This document shows, one piece after another, positions 18,529 through 28,320 of a stretch of 64,000 bases of DNA. The DNA is from Symbiodinium kawagutii (taxonomy: Eukaryota; Sar; Dinophyceae; Suessiales; Symbiodiniaceae). The notes below the pieces were generated by a model. It was not told where the DNA came from, did not search any database, and saw only the letters and a list, made by a program, of their open reading frames with translations. Position 1 is the first letter of the stretch. Each line of letters begins with the position of its first letter. Both the position numbers and the translations under genes were made by a program. The stretch lies in the NCBI GenBank assembly GCA_009767595.1, contig VSDK01022240.1, positions 66,657 through 130,656 of the forward strand, written 5' to 3'.

Positions 18529-20430
18529 GTAGATGGCGCAACCCACACGAGTGTAGATGGCACAGATCCCTCCGCAGAAAGGCCTGAAAACAACACTTTT
18601 GGGGATCATGGCAAAATGACCAAATTATCGCTATTTTGACCAAATAGCAAAAACCCAGGGTTTTCAGCAATTTGGGTTCCAGCTAGTTTACTTTTAAATT
18701 GCAAGCACCCTGTGAAGAAAACTGAACATTTGAAAGAATAGATGGCGCAACACCTTTACTGGCTGAGCGGCTGATGATTACAACCAATATCAGAATTATG
18801 CCAAGTAGATGGCACAACCCCACAAATTGATCCCTTAAAGACTTATTTACAATAATCAAGTGGAATAGACCAGGATGATAGGCAATATCCAGGCTTCGTA
18901 TTCTCAAAAGAAAAGCCACAGTAGATGGCACAACACAGCGAGCTGGTCCCCCAAATCATTAGTCAAATGGAATGGTCCTTGATGATAAGCAATATCCGTG
19001 CTGGGAAAAGCATGGAAAAGCCACAGTAGATGGCACAACACCACGAGCTGATCCCGGATGATAAGCAATGTCCGTTCTGGGTATCCTCAAAGGAAAAGCC
19101 ACAGTAGATGGCGCAACACCCCGAGCTAATCCCCCAAATCATTAGTGCCTCAAGTAGGATGGACCGGGATGATAAGCAATATTCGTGCTGGGTATTCTCA
19201 AAGGAAGAGCCACAGGAGATGGCACAACACCACAAGCTGATCCCCCAAATCATTTTTGCATCAAGTAGGATGGACCGGAAAGCCATGCAAGTAGATGGCG
19301 CAACACCACCGCTTCCAAACCTGCTATCGGCAGGTCGTTGAAAAAACCCTGGGTTCTCAGCAGTCCGAAAAGGCAAGGGAAAGGAAACGCAAAGAAAATG
19401 AAAGGGAAAAAGGGGGAAAGGAAAGGAATGGGAAAGGGGCGGGAAAGGAAAGAAAAGGAAAACAACTGGAAAGGAAAGGGTTCCACCTTACGCACCTTTA
19501 AAGGGCACGCACCCTTTGTAAAGACATCACCTTTGGAAGAGTAGATGGCGCAACACCTTCCACTTACTTGGCCAAAACAAAACCATGCCAAACAAGCTGT
19601 ATGGACAGAAAGCGCAAACTTGCTATCAGCAGGCAGTTAGAAACCCATTGCCTTTCAACAATCAAAAAGGGAACTGAATGAGAAAGGAACGGGAAAGGAA
19701 AGGACAGGAAAAGGAAAAAAAGGGAAAGGAAAAAAGGGGAAAGAAAGGGAAAAAGGAACAGGAAAGGAAAGGAAGTGGAAACAAAAGGAAAGAAAAAGGG
19801 AAGGGAAAGGAAATGAAAGGAAAGGAACCGGAACGGGAAAGGAAAGGAAGTGAAAAGAAAAATTGGAAAGGAATGGGAAAGGAAAGGAACTGGAAAGGGA
19901 AAAGAAAGAAATTGGAAGGAAAGGCCAGGGAAAAGGGGAGGGAACAGGGGAGGAAGTGAAACGGGAAAGGAAAGGAATTGGAAAACAAATGGAAAGGAAA
20001 GGAATTGGAAAACAAATGGAAAGGAAAGGAAGTGGAAAACAAGTGGAAAGGAAAGGAAAGGAAAGGAAAGGAAAGGGAAAAAAAAGGAACTGGAAAAGAA
20101 AGGCACGGGAAAGGAATGCTGCATGGTGGTTGAAAAGTGTTGCGCCATCTACTGTCCACTTTGTGGGTGTGGGACGCTGTCTCTCTTCTCCTTTCAAAAG
20201 TAAATTGCATATGCAAAAAACCTTGGGTTTTTCCCAAAAAGTCGTCTCTGGGAAAAGTGCCAAAAAAAAATGGAATTGTGGCCGTAGACTACTTTAGATT
20301 GCAGGTGTACTTTTTCAGCTGATTTCTGGGACAAGTAGATGGCACAAACCCCTGGTGCGGTGCCATCTTTCCTCTCCGCTGAAAGCCCCAAAAACAACAC
20401 TTTTCAGGGGCCAAGTAGATGGCGCAACTC
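18529..20430. repeat. Dispersed-tandem array of GTAGATGGCRCAACAC
   Basis: Direct copies start at 18529, 18553, 18738, 18805, 18921, 19026, 19104, 19214, 19291, 19541, 20335 and 20415; one inverted copy lies at 20139-20154. From 18921 to 19291 the spacings alternate 105, 78, 110 and 77 bp, a higher-order unit of about 185 bp. Between copies AGCTGATCCCCCAAATCATT and GATGATAAGCAATAT recur. Another shared theme is AAAACCCTGGGTTTTC. The plus and minus open frames here are by-products of the repeat. Confidence 0.85.
19368..20112. repeat. Polypurine tract of AAAGGAAAGG units
   Basis: About 740 bp of almost pure purine on the plus strand, dominated by GGAAA pentamers, interrupted by a mixed stretch at about 19480-19670. 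The 200-codon minus frames over it (Phe/Ser/Pro-rich) are artefacts. The main purine block is bounded by a direct GTAGATGGC copy at 19541 and an inverted one at 20139. Confidence 0.95.
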
Positions 20431-20495
20431 AAAAAACGGTGCCATGTACTTTTACCTGCGAGTAATCAGTACTACCATCGACCACCACTTCGCAG

Positions 20496-20650
20496 ATCAC
20501 TGGTGGCCTTCCGTGGCCAAGCTGCACCGCTTGCCACGAGGCATTGCTCAAATCCAAGGTGTCCAGCCTCGCCCCCGCGGCTGGAACGGAACGGGTGACG
20601 TGAAGCCATGGCTGAAGCACTTCGGGTCGCCGAGCTTCGTTTTGGGCAAT
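20496..20650 (+). CDS. Micro-exon, product unknown (gene C, first seen exon)
   Basis: Acceptor CCACTTCGCAG, then a plus frame reading HWWPSVAKLHRLPRGIAQIQ and GVQPRPRGWNGTGDVKPWLK, ending FGSPSFVLGN before a GTTTAT donor. Third positions are about 70 percent G/C. The minus strand is also open (LDTLDLSNASWQAVQ), so the strand rests on the splice sites. Followed by TGATGG-type DNA and, 1.7 kb on, by another plus exon. Family unknown. Confidence 0.45.
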
Positions 20651-20778
20651 GTTTATATGGTTTTAGCCATGTTTATGTGGTTTTAGCTATGTTTATGTGG
20701 TTTATAGCCATGTGTATGTGCTTTTAGCCATGTTTATGTGGTTTTAGCCATGTTTATGTGGTTTTAGCCATGTTTATA
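20651..20778. repeat. 20-bp tandem repeat
   Basis: Six to seven copies of TTTTAGCCATGTTTATGTGG, beginning right at the end of the candidate exon. Confidence 0.9.
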
Positions 20779-21440
20779 GGTTTAATGGTGGTTAGTCATG
20801 GTGAATCACGGTGAATGTCTATGGTCATGGTGGTTCGTCAGGGTGAATCATGGTTAGTTGAACCAGGTTCATAGGCTTAATGGTGGCTAGTCGTGGTGAA
20901 TCATGGTTAGTTCACCTGCCTTATAGGCTTACAAATCCCATGTTGATATCCCAGTTATGACCCTAAATGCACATGCAAATAGTGGCAAGTGATGGTGAAG
21001 CATGATTAATGATGCTTACATAATGTTGATTGATACGGGTTAATAGTGGCCCTTTCTTGATCAATTATGGTTTTTGCTTGAATGTATGATAGTGTGTAAT
21101 GGTTCGCTGATCATGGTTAACCGTGGTAAATAGCGATTGTATACTGGGAAGAATGGCTGATAGTGGTTGATTGTGGCTCATCATGGTGGTGTGATGGTCA
21201 ATGTTGCTCAACCAATGGCTATAGTGAATGGTTGATTGGTGCTTAATGATAAAGTTGGTATGATGGCGAAAGGTGGTTGATGATTGTTAATGGTGTTTCA
21301 AATGGTGGTTGATGGCAGTTATTGATCGTCAATGGTGGTTGTTAGTAGTTAGTCTAACTGCGTTCAATAGGGAGATGACGGCTAACGATGGATAGTGATG
21401 GTGAATGATGATTGAGGGCGGCTAATTGATGCTTGTTAAC
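20779..21440. repeat. TGGTTGATGGTGAATC tract
   Basis: Degenerate short-period DNA (GGTGGTTAGTCATGGTG, GATAGTGGTTGATTGTGG), the TGATGG-type right flank of the exon at 20496. Confidence 0.7.
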
Positions 21441-21552
21441 TATCCAAGTCCTAGTTGCATCTATTCAAGAACAGTTGTGAATAATTTGCTACAAAAAGCA
21501 CGTAAAAGTCGATGAATGGTTGACAAACAACAGCAGGTTGGTTGTTACATAT

Positions 21553-21654
21553 TGTGGTTTCTCTAAATTGGGGTACCCCCAAATCACCCATGTTTAGTCC
21601 TTTATAGTAATAAACCAACCGTAGCTTGGGGGTCCCCTGTGGCTTGAGAAACCC
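21553..21654. mobile_element. F1 inverted-repeat element
   Basis: Left GTGGTTTCTCTAAATTGGGG, right GGGTCCCCTGTGGCTTGAGA then AACCCC. Adjacent to the nested ORF at 21808. Confidence 0.8.
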
Positions 21655-21760
21655 CACTGTCATTAGCCGGTGGCAGCAAGAGGCTGTAGGAGTCGTCTGG
21701 GCTGTTACCAGATGGGGTGACCGCAACCTGATTCAACGCATTTGCGCCAGGACCACCTCG

Positions 21761-21802
21761 CTGTCTGAATCAAGGCCAGCTGTCTGAATCAAGGCCAGCT
21801 GC
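21761..21802. repeat. 19-bp perfect duplication
   Basis: CTGTCTGAATCAAGGCCAG occurs twice head-to-tail just downstream of the stop of the minus-strand ORF. Confidence 0.9.
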
Positions 21803-21807
21803 AGCCT

Positions 21808-22172
21808 TCAAATCGTCCAGGAGACCCACTCCTCGCCTTCGGCAACGTTGGCGGATGAGGACTCTCTTTTTATCCTCCAGCCCATTGTGACAACGGATTG
21901 AATTGCGAGGCCTGGATGTAGCGCATCACAAGAGCTGCAGTTGCCGATCGGTGTAGCCCTTTTGTGCATGCGACGCTGAGGACCAATGGAGTACATCTCC
22001 ATGCCAGCGATCTCCAGCAGCTGAAGCAAAGCAACTCGTCCCAAGCCTGGTCTCGAGGTGGAAGGGTCATGCAACTCGAGTCCCCTCACGTCAAGAGTGA
22101 TGTGGGTCGCATCTGGAAACTGTCGCTTCGTCCAACGATCTGGGCACCTTTGCAGCCTCAGAACTCAACGCC
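21808..22172 (-). CDS. Nested ORF or terminal exon, unknown product
   Basis: The minus frame is open for about 120 codons to the TGA at 21808. It starts around VLRLQRCPDRWTKRQFPDA, continues through HITLDVRGLELHDP and GRVALLQLLEIAGMEMYS, and then a Cys pair in GNCSSCDALHPGLA. Upstream the frame meets TGA; an AG acceptor (TTCTGAG) sits there, so this is probably a terminal exon or a retro-inserted fragment. It lies between the TGATGG side (20.8-21.4 kb) and the CCATCA side (22.2-22.35 kb) of one intron, as expected for a nested insertion. Family not recognised. Confidence 0.5.
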
Positions 22173-22229
22173 CCATGCAATGATCCTTTCGACTGATTCA
22201 CAGGCCATGACGAAACAAAAGCAAACGTG

Positions 22230-22370
22230 CACAATGACGCTCACTTAAGCATCCTTTAAGAACCACCATTAGTAACCATCATTATTAACCTCACTTAAGC
22301 ATCCTTAAGCATCCTTTAAGCACCATTAGCAACCATCATTTAACCAACATTCACCGCTGTTGCCGCCGCC
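22230..22370. repeat. CCATCATTAACC left flank with 22-bp duplication
   Basis: CTCACTTAAGCATCCTTTAAG is repeated (22239 and 22292), with AACCACCATTAGTAACCATC around it. It precedes the exon at 22375. Confidence 0.6.
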
Positions 22371-22374
22371 CAAG

Positions 22375-22422
22375 TGGCTGATCGTCATCCAAGTGAATGT
22401 CCAGGAGCAACCTGAGCGAGCT
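22375..22422 (+). CDS. Micro-exon, product unknown (gene C, second exon)
   Basis: A 48-nt island: acceptor CCGCCGCCCAAG, 16 codons WLIVIQVNVQEQPERA, donor GTGAGC. Upstream residues LLPPPK are also open if the acceptor is earlier. Splice sites and composition favour plus. Too short for a family call. Confidence 0.4.
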
Positions 22423-22454
22423 GTGAGCGGTCGGCTTGTGTCATTTGCCATGCG

Positions 22455-22830
22455 ACCAACATGATGTTTACAGGTGAAAATTCCACGATTTAGTTGGTTT
22501 CTTGACTATATACTACTAAAAATGGATGGTTACACTTTAAAAGTGAAAATTCCACAATTTTGTAGCATGGCCATACTACTAATTTAAGAATGGATGGTTA
22601 CACTATCAAAAGTGAAAATTCCACAATTTTGTAGCATGGCCACTGTTAACTGGTTTCTAGACTATGAAAATGATTCTTGTATGGACTATTAAAAAACAGT
22701 TAACAGGTAACCAGGCCTCTTGACTATTAAAATGGATGGTTGCACTGTTGTAAATTAGCCTGAAAGTTGAAATTCCACGATTTAGTTGTTCTTATACCAA
22801 AAAATGGTGATGTTCAGCGTCCAGGTTTGT
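22455..22830. repeat. ~90-bp degenerate direct repeats
   Basis: AAGTGAAAATTCCACAATTT and GGATGGTTACACT recur three to four times (about 22461, 22540, 22610, 22765), with GTAGCATGGCCA twice. No gene. Confidence 0.8.
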
Positions 22831-23640
22831 TTTACCAAAGGGAAACAACCATAGAGGAACCATGGTTGTGTCATGATGATTCATAGTGCTTAATTAACGG
22901 TGAAAGATGGTGAATCAATGGTTATGTTATGGTCAATCAATGGCCAATGATGGTTTAGTTATGGATCAAAAATGGTCGACGCTAATGGTCAGTCAAGGGT
23001 CCATAATGTTTGATCCTGGTCAATAACATCAGTATTGGCGATAATAAGTTGATAATGGCCACGCAAAATCCATGATTGACAATGGCTGTTTCATGATGGT
23101 CAGTCATATATTGGCAATAATGATTGATAGTTCATGATGGCTAATTAATCACGAACTACTGGTTGGTCATTTGTTTCACTGGTTCGTAAAGACTGATTCA
23201 TAGCTAACTAATGATTTCTGATGTTCGTGAGTGGTTGATGGTTATCTAGTGGTGAAATGGCTGATTCATGAAATCGTGGCTAGTCAATGGTTAATAAAGA
23301 AAGACCAAGAATGGCTAACCATGGTGTGAATACAGGTGAATCAGTCGTTAATCAACAGGTACTGACACTGGTTGAGCAAAGGTCAGCTCAGGGTCCATTA
23401 TTCGCATAAGTTAAATAATGTTGAGTACTGGTTCATCATGGTTAATATAACTGTTACTTGATGGTTGGTCAGCTATAGCAGTGGAGAGCATGCTTTGCCA
23501 AGAACAATGGGTAAAAAGTGGTGTAGAATAGCCAACGATTAATCAATGATGATCAGTTCATTGTGAATTGAAGTTGTTGCTAAAATGTGGAAACCAGGGG
23601 TTATGTTTTTCTGGATAACAGCTACAGTACATGATTAGTG
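22831..23640. repeat. TGATGGTCAATCA tract
   Basis: Degenerate short-period DNA (AATGGTCAGTCAAGGG, GATTGATAGTTCATGATGG), the right flank of the exon at 22375. Confidence 0.65.
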
Positions 23641-24140
23641 ACCCATTGGAGCATCATTTGTTTCGTGATGCCACAGATTTCTGCTGGCGAAAGAACAAAA
23701 CTGACCTCTCAAATTCACAAAATAGATACCTAACAAGTGACCTTGAGGATTGTCATTGAGAACAATGAAACACCAAGACATTACCAAAAGCTACCGGACC
23801 ATACAACTATAACTATGCACTACAACTACAAAAACCATACAAGCAACCATTATCAACCATGAACGATGTGTATCCAATCTCAACCCTCAGATCCCGTTCT
23901 TCACCCGTCATTATCCCTTTATTGCCGATATGTCCCAAAGTTTCACCCATTATTCACCCCATCATTGATTCACCCATTATTCACCCCTATGATGGAAATA
24001 ACAAAAACTAATTAAGCATCAATAGGGGTCAATGATGGAAATTAACCATAATTTCCAATGAAGCCATTTTGGTTACCCATGATTTTCATCAATAATGGTT
24101 AATTAACATGATTCGCATCATTTCCCACGGTTTCACCCTT
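23641..24140. repeat. Mixed DNA turning into CCATTATTCACCC tract
   Basis: Low-complexity ACAACTATAACTATGC, then CACCCATTATTCACCCC repeats, ending in a pyrimidine-rich TTTCACCCTTAG acceptor at 24142. Confidence 0.6.
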
Positions 24141-24142
24141 AG

Positions 24143-24230
24143 GCCGCGCCACTCCGATGCGCTGGGCACCGCCAGCACAGCCATGGGGGACTCGACCAAG
24201 CCTCAAAGGCATGGCGATGAATCATGACGG
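24143..24230 (+). CDS. Micro-exon, product unknown (gene C, third exon)
   Basis: Strong acceptor TTTCACCCTTAG. In phase 0 the plus frame reads AAPLRCAGHRQHSHGGLDQA then SKAWR and TGA; a second plus frame (GRATPMRWAPPAQPWG) is open longer. It could be the 3' terminal exon of gene C, or end at an AAG/GCATGG GC-type donor. TGATGG DNA follows. Product unknown. Confidence 0.4.
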
Positions 24231-24815
24231 CCTTGGCAAGATCTAATGGTGGTTGAACCTTGGGTTTAACCATTATTTTGATCCATTAAACCCATGGGTT
24301 AACGATAATAATGGATGAATTTCTTGATTATCCTAATGTTTGATTTAACCATGGGTTTAACAATAATGGATAATCAGTGGATGATAGGTTTAACAATAGG
24401 TTTCGAAATATGGCTTGATGTTGAATCATGTGTTAATCATGGGTTCAAATATGATTATTGCTGACATATTGGATAACCACAGGTTGAGCATTCCATCGTG
24501 GGTTAATCATGGATTAAGTAATAGTTCATTGGACGCGGTTTACAGAACAGCAAACATCATCAGGGTTATTATTCATGGTGGTATCTGCGAATTGATTCAT
24601 GGATTTACTATAATTGACATATTGGACAATTCTAGGTTGTGACGTGAATTGATAGTGCGACTTACTGCCTAAAAGTGTGTGTGTGTCAATGGTTAAACGA
24701 TGGTTGGTAATGATGGTTGGCAGTGGTTTCACACTGCTTGATAATGATTGAGCAATGGTTGAACTAGCGTTTATTATTAATAAGTCATGGCCCCTGAAGA
24801 GCCAGTTCATGCTCA
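24231..24815. repeat. TGGGTTTAACCATGG and TGATGG tract
   Basis: Degenerate repeats of AACCATGGGTTTAACAATAATGG-type units (each arm short) and GATGGTTGG. No gene. Confidence 0.6.
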
Positions 24816-24816
24816 A

Positions 24817-25230
24817 TCACTGCCAAAGAACGGTAAGCAACTTAAATGCTTGAGAGACTGTTTTAAATAAGAGCCAGCATACACCACGTCTCACCACGTA
24901 ACGAATGTTGGCTGGAGTTTGAATGCGGGGTTTCTGCTTGCAGCCGTGCTTGTGGAATGCCTTCTGCAAAAACTCACGTCCTTGTCCTCTCTGCAGCAAC
25001 TTCCGTTGCTCGCGGATTCTCTTTGTCCAGTCTTTCATGAAGGCTGGGCACGTGGTGTCCCTGTTGTCCCCAGAAGAGAGAGAAGTGGCAGAGCTGCCGC
25101 TACTAACATCCCCAGCTTTATCTCCGCAATGAGATAGCACGTTGCTACCGCATCCGTCATAGCAATGAAAAAAATTGGAATGCCCAGTTCGAAGCAGCAA
25201 CTTGACCAAGTGAGCAAGGTGAGAATGGAC
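24817..25230 (-). CDS. Unknown basic protein, terminal exon or nested ORF
   Basis: A minus frame of about 137 codons ends at 24817. It starts after a TGA/GGCAG acceptor-like site (GSVHSHLAHLVKLLLRTGHS), then FFHCYDGCGSNVLSHCGD, a Ser-rich linker, and a basic helix FMKDWTKRIREQRKLLQRGQ followed by KHGCKQKPRIQTPANIRYVV. The paired Cys/His could bind metal, but I see no known finger. No ATG at the natural start, so I treat it as the last exon or a retro-fragment. Clear protein composition. Confidence 0.5.
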   Translation of the reverse strand, partial: VHSHLAHLVKLLLRTGHSNFFHCYDGCGSNVLSHCGDKAGDVSSGSSATSLSSGDNRDTTCPAFMKDWTKRIREQRKLLQRGQGREFLQKAFHKHGCKQKPRIQTPANIRYVVRRGVCWLLFKTVSQAFKLLTVLWQ

Positions 25231-25864
25231 ACTGCCTCAAACACGGCCCTGTGATTTGTGTGAGCTATTTTTTCCATTGGGCAGAAGGGCGCGTCATCTC
25301 ATAACCCATGTAGCAACAGGAATGACATGACCACATGCCGAAACAAAAACTGTGAACCTTAATTCTCCCCAACTCAATATCTGGCTTACAACCCCTTACG
25401 TTGCGCGCCAGGCTGCCTGGTAGCACGATAAGCATGAAGGGGCAAATCAAGAAACACATTTATGCCAAGTCCGAACACTTTCCTCTCATGTTCCCGGGCC
25501 ATTGCGCATCCTTTGTGCAAAGGAAAATGGTCATTTATGAATAGCTTGGGTACAGGGTCTTGCCCCACCAGTGTTTGTTTCCAAAAAATAGGGCAACCAA
25601 AATAAGCCAAATGGTTTGTTTTCTTTCCCATTTAAAACGAAAACATTTGGGAGATTTCGGGAGGACCGCTTGAAGAAACACCAACAGTTTCAACATGTGT
25701 TGGTCTGTACATGCTGGTGCCCGAGAAATAGATAACGTGGTTTATCTAGGCACAACAGTCATTTCACCTAGGGACAGGTCACAGTTTGAAGATGTTACAA
25801 AAGTCAACGAGCAACCTGCCAACCGATCAACCCCCTGCGCCACAACATTTACTGAAATTAATTT
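25231..25864. other. Possibly decayed coding DNA
   Basis: Minus frames of 64 and 81 codons (25265-25459, 25386-25631) overlap and have moderate composition, but no family or splice sites. Could be further exons of the ORF at 24817 or decayed insertion DNA. Confidence 0.25.
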
Positions 25865-25967
25865 ACTGGTTGGTGGTTGAACCACCCTATGAAAAATATG
25901 CTTGTCAACCAACCAATCAGTTGTAAATACTAGTGAAAATAAAAAATGCTTGAAACCACCAACCAGT
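25865..25967. mobile_element. F3 inverted-repeat element
   Basis: Left ACTGGTTGGTGGTTGAACCA, right GCTTGAAACCACCAACCAGT. About 103 bp; interior GTCAACCAACCA and GAAAATAAAAAATG as in other F3 copies. The ends read CTG/GTTGGT and CAACCAG. Confidence 0.85.
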
Positions 25968-26290
25968 TTAATGATTGCTAATACCATTGTTGGATATTGA
26001 TCGGTATTCACCACAATCTCCACCAACCAGCGAGTTCATTGGTTGATATCCTGCTTTCTGATAAATAACCACCCAAAAAATCACCTTTTCCATGAGCGAG
26101 CATCCAAAGATGGGTGGTATCCCCTCTGCTGTTGAATACATATACATGTATGTAATATACACATATGCGTTGATATATCTATAGTTGAAAAACAATGATA
26201 ACAAAAGCAATAATAACATATCACATGTATATAACCCGATAAATCCAATTACTATGGGGATGTTTCACAGAACCTTTGTTCCCTTTCACC
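25968..26290. other. AT-rich spacer
   Basis: TATACATGTATG-type microsatellite at about 26135-26165; otherwise nothing recognised. Confidence 0.4.
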
Positions 26291-26524
26291 CTAAAATTGC
26301 TTCCCTTTCGCACCAACCAACGACTGTGCGATGACCTCTTGAAGGTTCTCATGTAAGATCGTATATGTCATCCGGTCATCTTCAAACAGGTCGTTCTCGG
26401 CCAAGGCTTCTTCTAGTTGTCTTTGAACTATGCGCATCTCGGTATCCACATCCTGGCGTTCTTCCGCTTGCTCAGTAGCCATCTCTCCCAATTCGGCAGC
26501 TGCCCGAGTGTTCCTCTCCCTCAT
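26291..26524 (-). CDS. Acidic coiled-coil terminal exon
   Basis: The minus frame of 77 codons reads RERNTRAAAELGEMATEQAE, then RQDVDTEMRIVQRQLEEALA and ENDLFEDDRMTYTILHENL, ending GAKGKQF and TAG at 26291. Heptad-like and highly charged: a coiled coil. The ATG at 26524 is only a possible start, because the frame is preceded by TGA a few codons up. It touches the island at 26525-26690; whether they are spliced, fused by a frameshift or separate is not clear. Confidence 0.5.
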   Translation of the reverse strand: MRERNTRAAAELGEMATEQAEERQDVDTEMRIVQRQLEEALAENDLFEDDRMTYTILHENLQEVIAQSLVGAKGKQF

Positions 26525-26690
26525 TTCACCTCAGTTTAGAAGTGAAGGTTGCAGCCGTGCTTGCCGAGCAGCACTTGGGGTCCACCGTGGCATTGCCATC
26601 GCTGAGCGCCGATCCGACGTTCAACAAGTGCAGCACGTCGCCGGCCGCGAGGCCTCCGGTGCCAGCAGGGCAGCCCAAGGATGGACCAAG
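26525..26690 (-). CDS. GC-rich exon, strand ambiguous
   Basis: The minus frame reads GTGGLAAGDVLHLLNVGSAL then SDGNATVDPKCCSASTAATF, ending near CTGAG/GTGAAA, a possible donor. G/C at third positions is about 80 percent. The plus frame (AEQHLGSTVALPSLSADPTF) is equally open at about 77 percent. Minus is preferred because neighbouring exons (27.9 and 33 kb onward) read minus. May be a downstream exon of the BTB gene; not proven. Confidence 0.4.
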
Positions 26691-26699
26691 AGACGGGGA

Positions 26700-27180
26700 A
26701 TGATGCTAAACTGATGGCTGTAACCAAGGGATTAATAAGGTTGTAAAGCATGACTAATGGCTATAAGCAATGATTAATGCTTAAAATCCATGATTAATGG
26801 CTATAACCAAGAATGATTAATGGCTATAAGCAATGATTAATACTTAAAATCAATGATTAATGGCTATAACCAAGGACTAATGGTTGGTGATGATAGCCAA
26901 CCATAGCTAATACTGGTGAAAACCAGTGATTTAACGGTTGATGATGATGATCAATCATGCTCGTAACCAGTGAGTAATGCTTGATGATGAAAACCAAACA
27001 TAGCTAGTTGAAAATTGTTGATGGCTGATAATATGGTTCGTTTTCGATGATTATATGATGGTTGATCATGGTTGATGGTAAGCGGTTAATGGGAAATGAT
27101 AGTCGATGATAATGTGGTTATACACATTGATAATGGTTGATATCTAATTGTAGCTGTGGTTGATGGTTGATAATATGCTT
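26700..27180. repeat. ~57-bp tandem repeat and TGATGG tract
   Basis: AATGGCTATAAGCAATGATT and ATGGCTATAACCAAG alternate about three times to 26885, then GTTGATGATGATAAC-type DNA. Confidence 0.75.
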
Positions 27181-27239
27181 AGCTAGTACTGGCTTTTTTT
27201 TTTCCTCAAGGCTCTCAGGGCATCTGTGGCCTAGCGAGT

Positions 27240-27600
27240 GAATTCAAAATGAAAAACTGTGCCGACCCTGGAGATGTCCGGCTGTGTCTGTGCCAACTGA
27301 TATGCAACGCGGCACACAGACGAACAAAATCTGGGTCTGGTTCAGGCGCCTCGGCTCTGCTAGGTTTCGCAAGTGCATGGGCAAAAGCCTGCGCAAGCCC
27401 CGCACAAAGGCTGGGGGGATATTCTTTTAATGGTGTCGTTTTGAACGACCCATCTGCCGATCTTCCGACCGATGTTGACTTCGGTGCGGTCTGCGTCAGC
27501 TGCCACTCTTGTAGTGCACGTTCCGCAGCAGGAAGATGGACAGTCAGGAGACTCGTCGGTTTTGGAGATGGCGCACCATACTTCCCTTGCTGAATTTGTA
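27240..27600 (-). pseudogene. Retroelement ORF fragment
   Basis: The minus frame is open across the block: LQEWQLTQTAPKSTSVGRS, then GSFKTTPLKEYPPSLCAGLA, QAFAHALAKPSRAEAPEP and DFVRLCAALHISWHRHS. The motif FKTTPLKEYPP...LA.AF is one I recall from predicted dinoflagellate retroelement polyproteins, downstream of reverse transcriptase. This is memory, not a search. No start or stop at either end, so a truncated insertion. The plus strand also shows a 114-codon frame (27249-27593), which I take to be a shadow. Confidence 0.5.
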
Positions 27601-27895
27601 GTAGACGGACTCCCGGAAATCGTTGAATACTGGCTAACTATATGGGCAAATGGTTTACTAACTAAATGGTTACAGTAACATTGGTCGATTGATAACCAAT
27701 GGCAACAGTCAAGATTTCATTAAGACTGGTTAACAATGGTTCATTGACAATTGTTTGCTAATGCGCACTGGTATTAATCATTATTGGCTGAAACATGTAT
27801 ATGATTCGTTAGTATTATTTTTAAACCTACCTAAGGTCCATATTGACTAATACGATTAGGCCAAGATTACCCTACCTAGGGTCCTTGTCGCCAGT
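27601..27895. other. Intron-like DNA
   Basis: AACTATATGGGC, TGGTTACAGTAAC and AACCAATGGCAAC variants; two ACCTACCTAAGGTC copies (27828, 27872). No gene. Confidence 0.45.
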
Positions 27896-28065
27896 TTGCT
27901 GAGCCAGTATCTTGGTAGCCAGTACCTCGGCCACAGCCCGCCGAAAACGACCCGCGCAGCCGCGCACGCCGAGCGCACCATGCGGGGAAGGCAGCAGCAA
28001 GCGGCAGCGGGGACCATCCACGCGGAGTTCTTGGATGGCACCGCCTGGTTGGATCAGTTGAGAGG
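27896..28065 (-). CDS. Exon, possibly of the BTB gene (3' side)
   Basis: The minus frame reads LIQPGGAIQELRVDGPRCRL, then LLPSPHGALGVRGCAGRFR and RAVAEVLATKILAQQTGD. Very protein-like, ending in a helix. The plus frame (RAAAHAERTMRGRQQQAAAG) is also open. Its right flank is TGATGG DNA (28080-28300), which is the far end of the intron that would link it to the BTB exon at 33169. Membership in that gene is inference. Confidence 0.45.
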
Positions 28066-28079
28066 TGGTGATTGTCGGT

Positions 28080-28320
28080 GGTAATGATCATTGGTAACCA
28101 TTGGTGATCATTGATGATCCATTCAATCAGTGGTGATCATTGGCAACCATTGGTGATAATCAATGATTATTGGTAACCATGGATGATTATTATTAACCAT
28201 TGGTAGTTTGTATTAGTAGCTATTTTTGCTTATTATGGCAATCATTGGTAGCAAACAATTGTTATGATCATTGCTAATGATTATTGTTGTCATTATTAAC
28301 CATTGCTTTTTTTGAGTTAA
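28080..28320. repeat. TGATCATTGGTAACCATTGG tract
   Basis: Tandem-like GGTAACCATTGGTGATCATT variants to the right of the preceding exon. Confidence 0.75.

Noticed and set aside
19250-20263. About 200-codon Phe/Ser/Pro-rich minus frames and Lys/Glu-rich plus frames
   Set aside because: They are translations of a GGAAA-type polypurine tract in several frames at once.
18529-20430. CRISPR array
   Set aside because: Repeats of 14-16 bp with irregular spacers that themselves repeat, no cas genes, eukaryotic setting.
24063-24080. Second spliced-leader-like AGCCATTTTGG
   Set aside because: 11-nt match with wrong flanks; expected by chance given the repeat composition.
27249-27593. 114-codon plus-strand frame
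   Set aside because: The minus frame over the same bases has more natural composition and a recognisable retroelement motif; plus is taken as a shadow.
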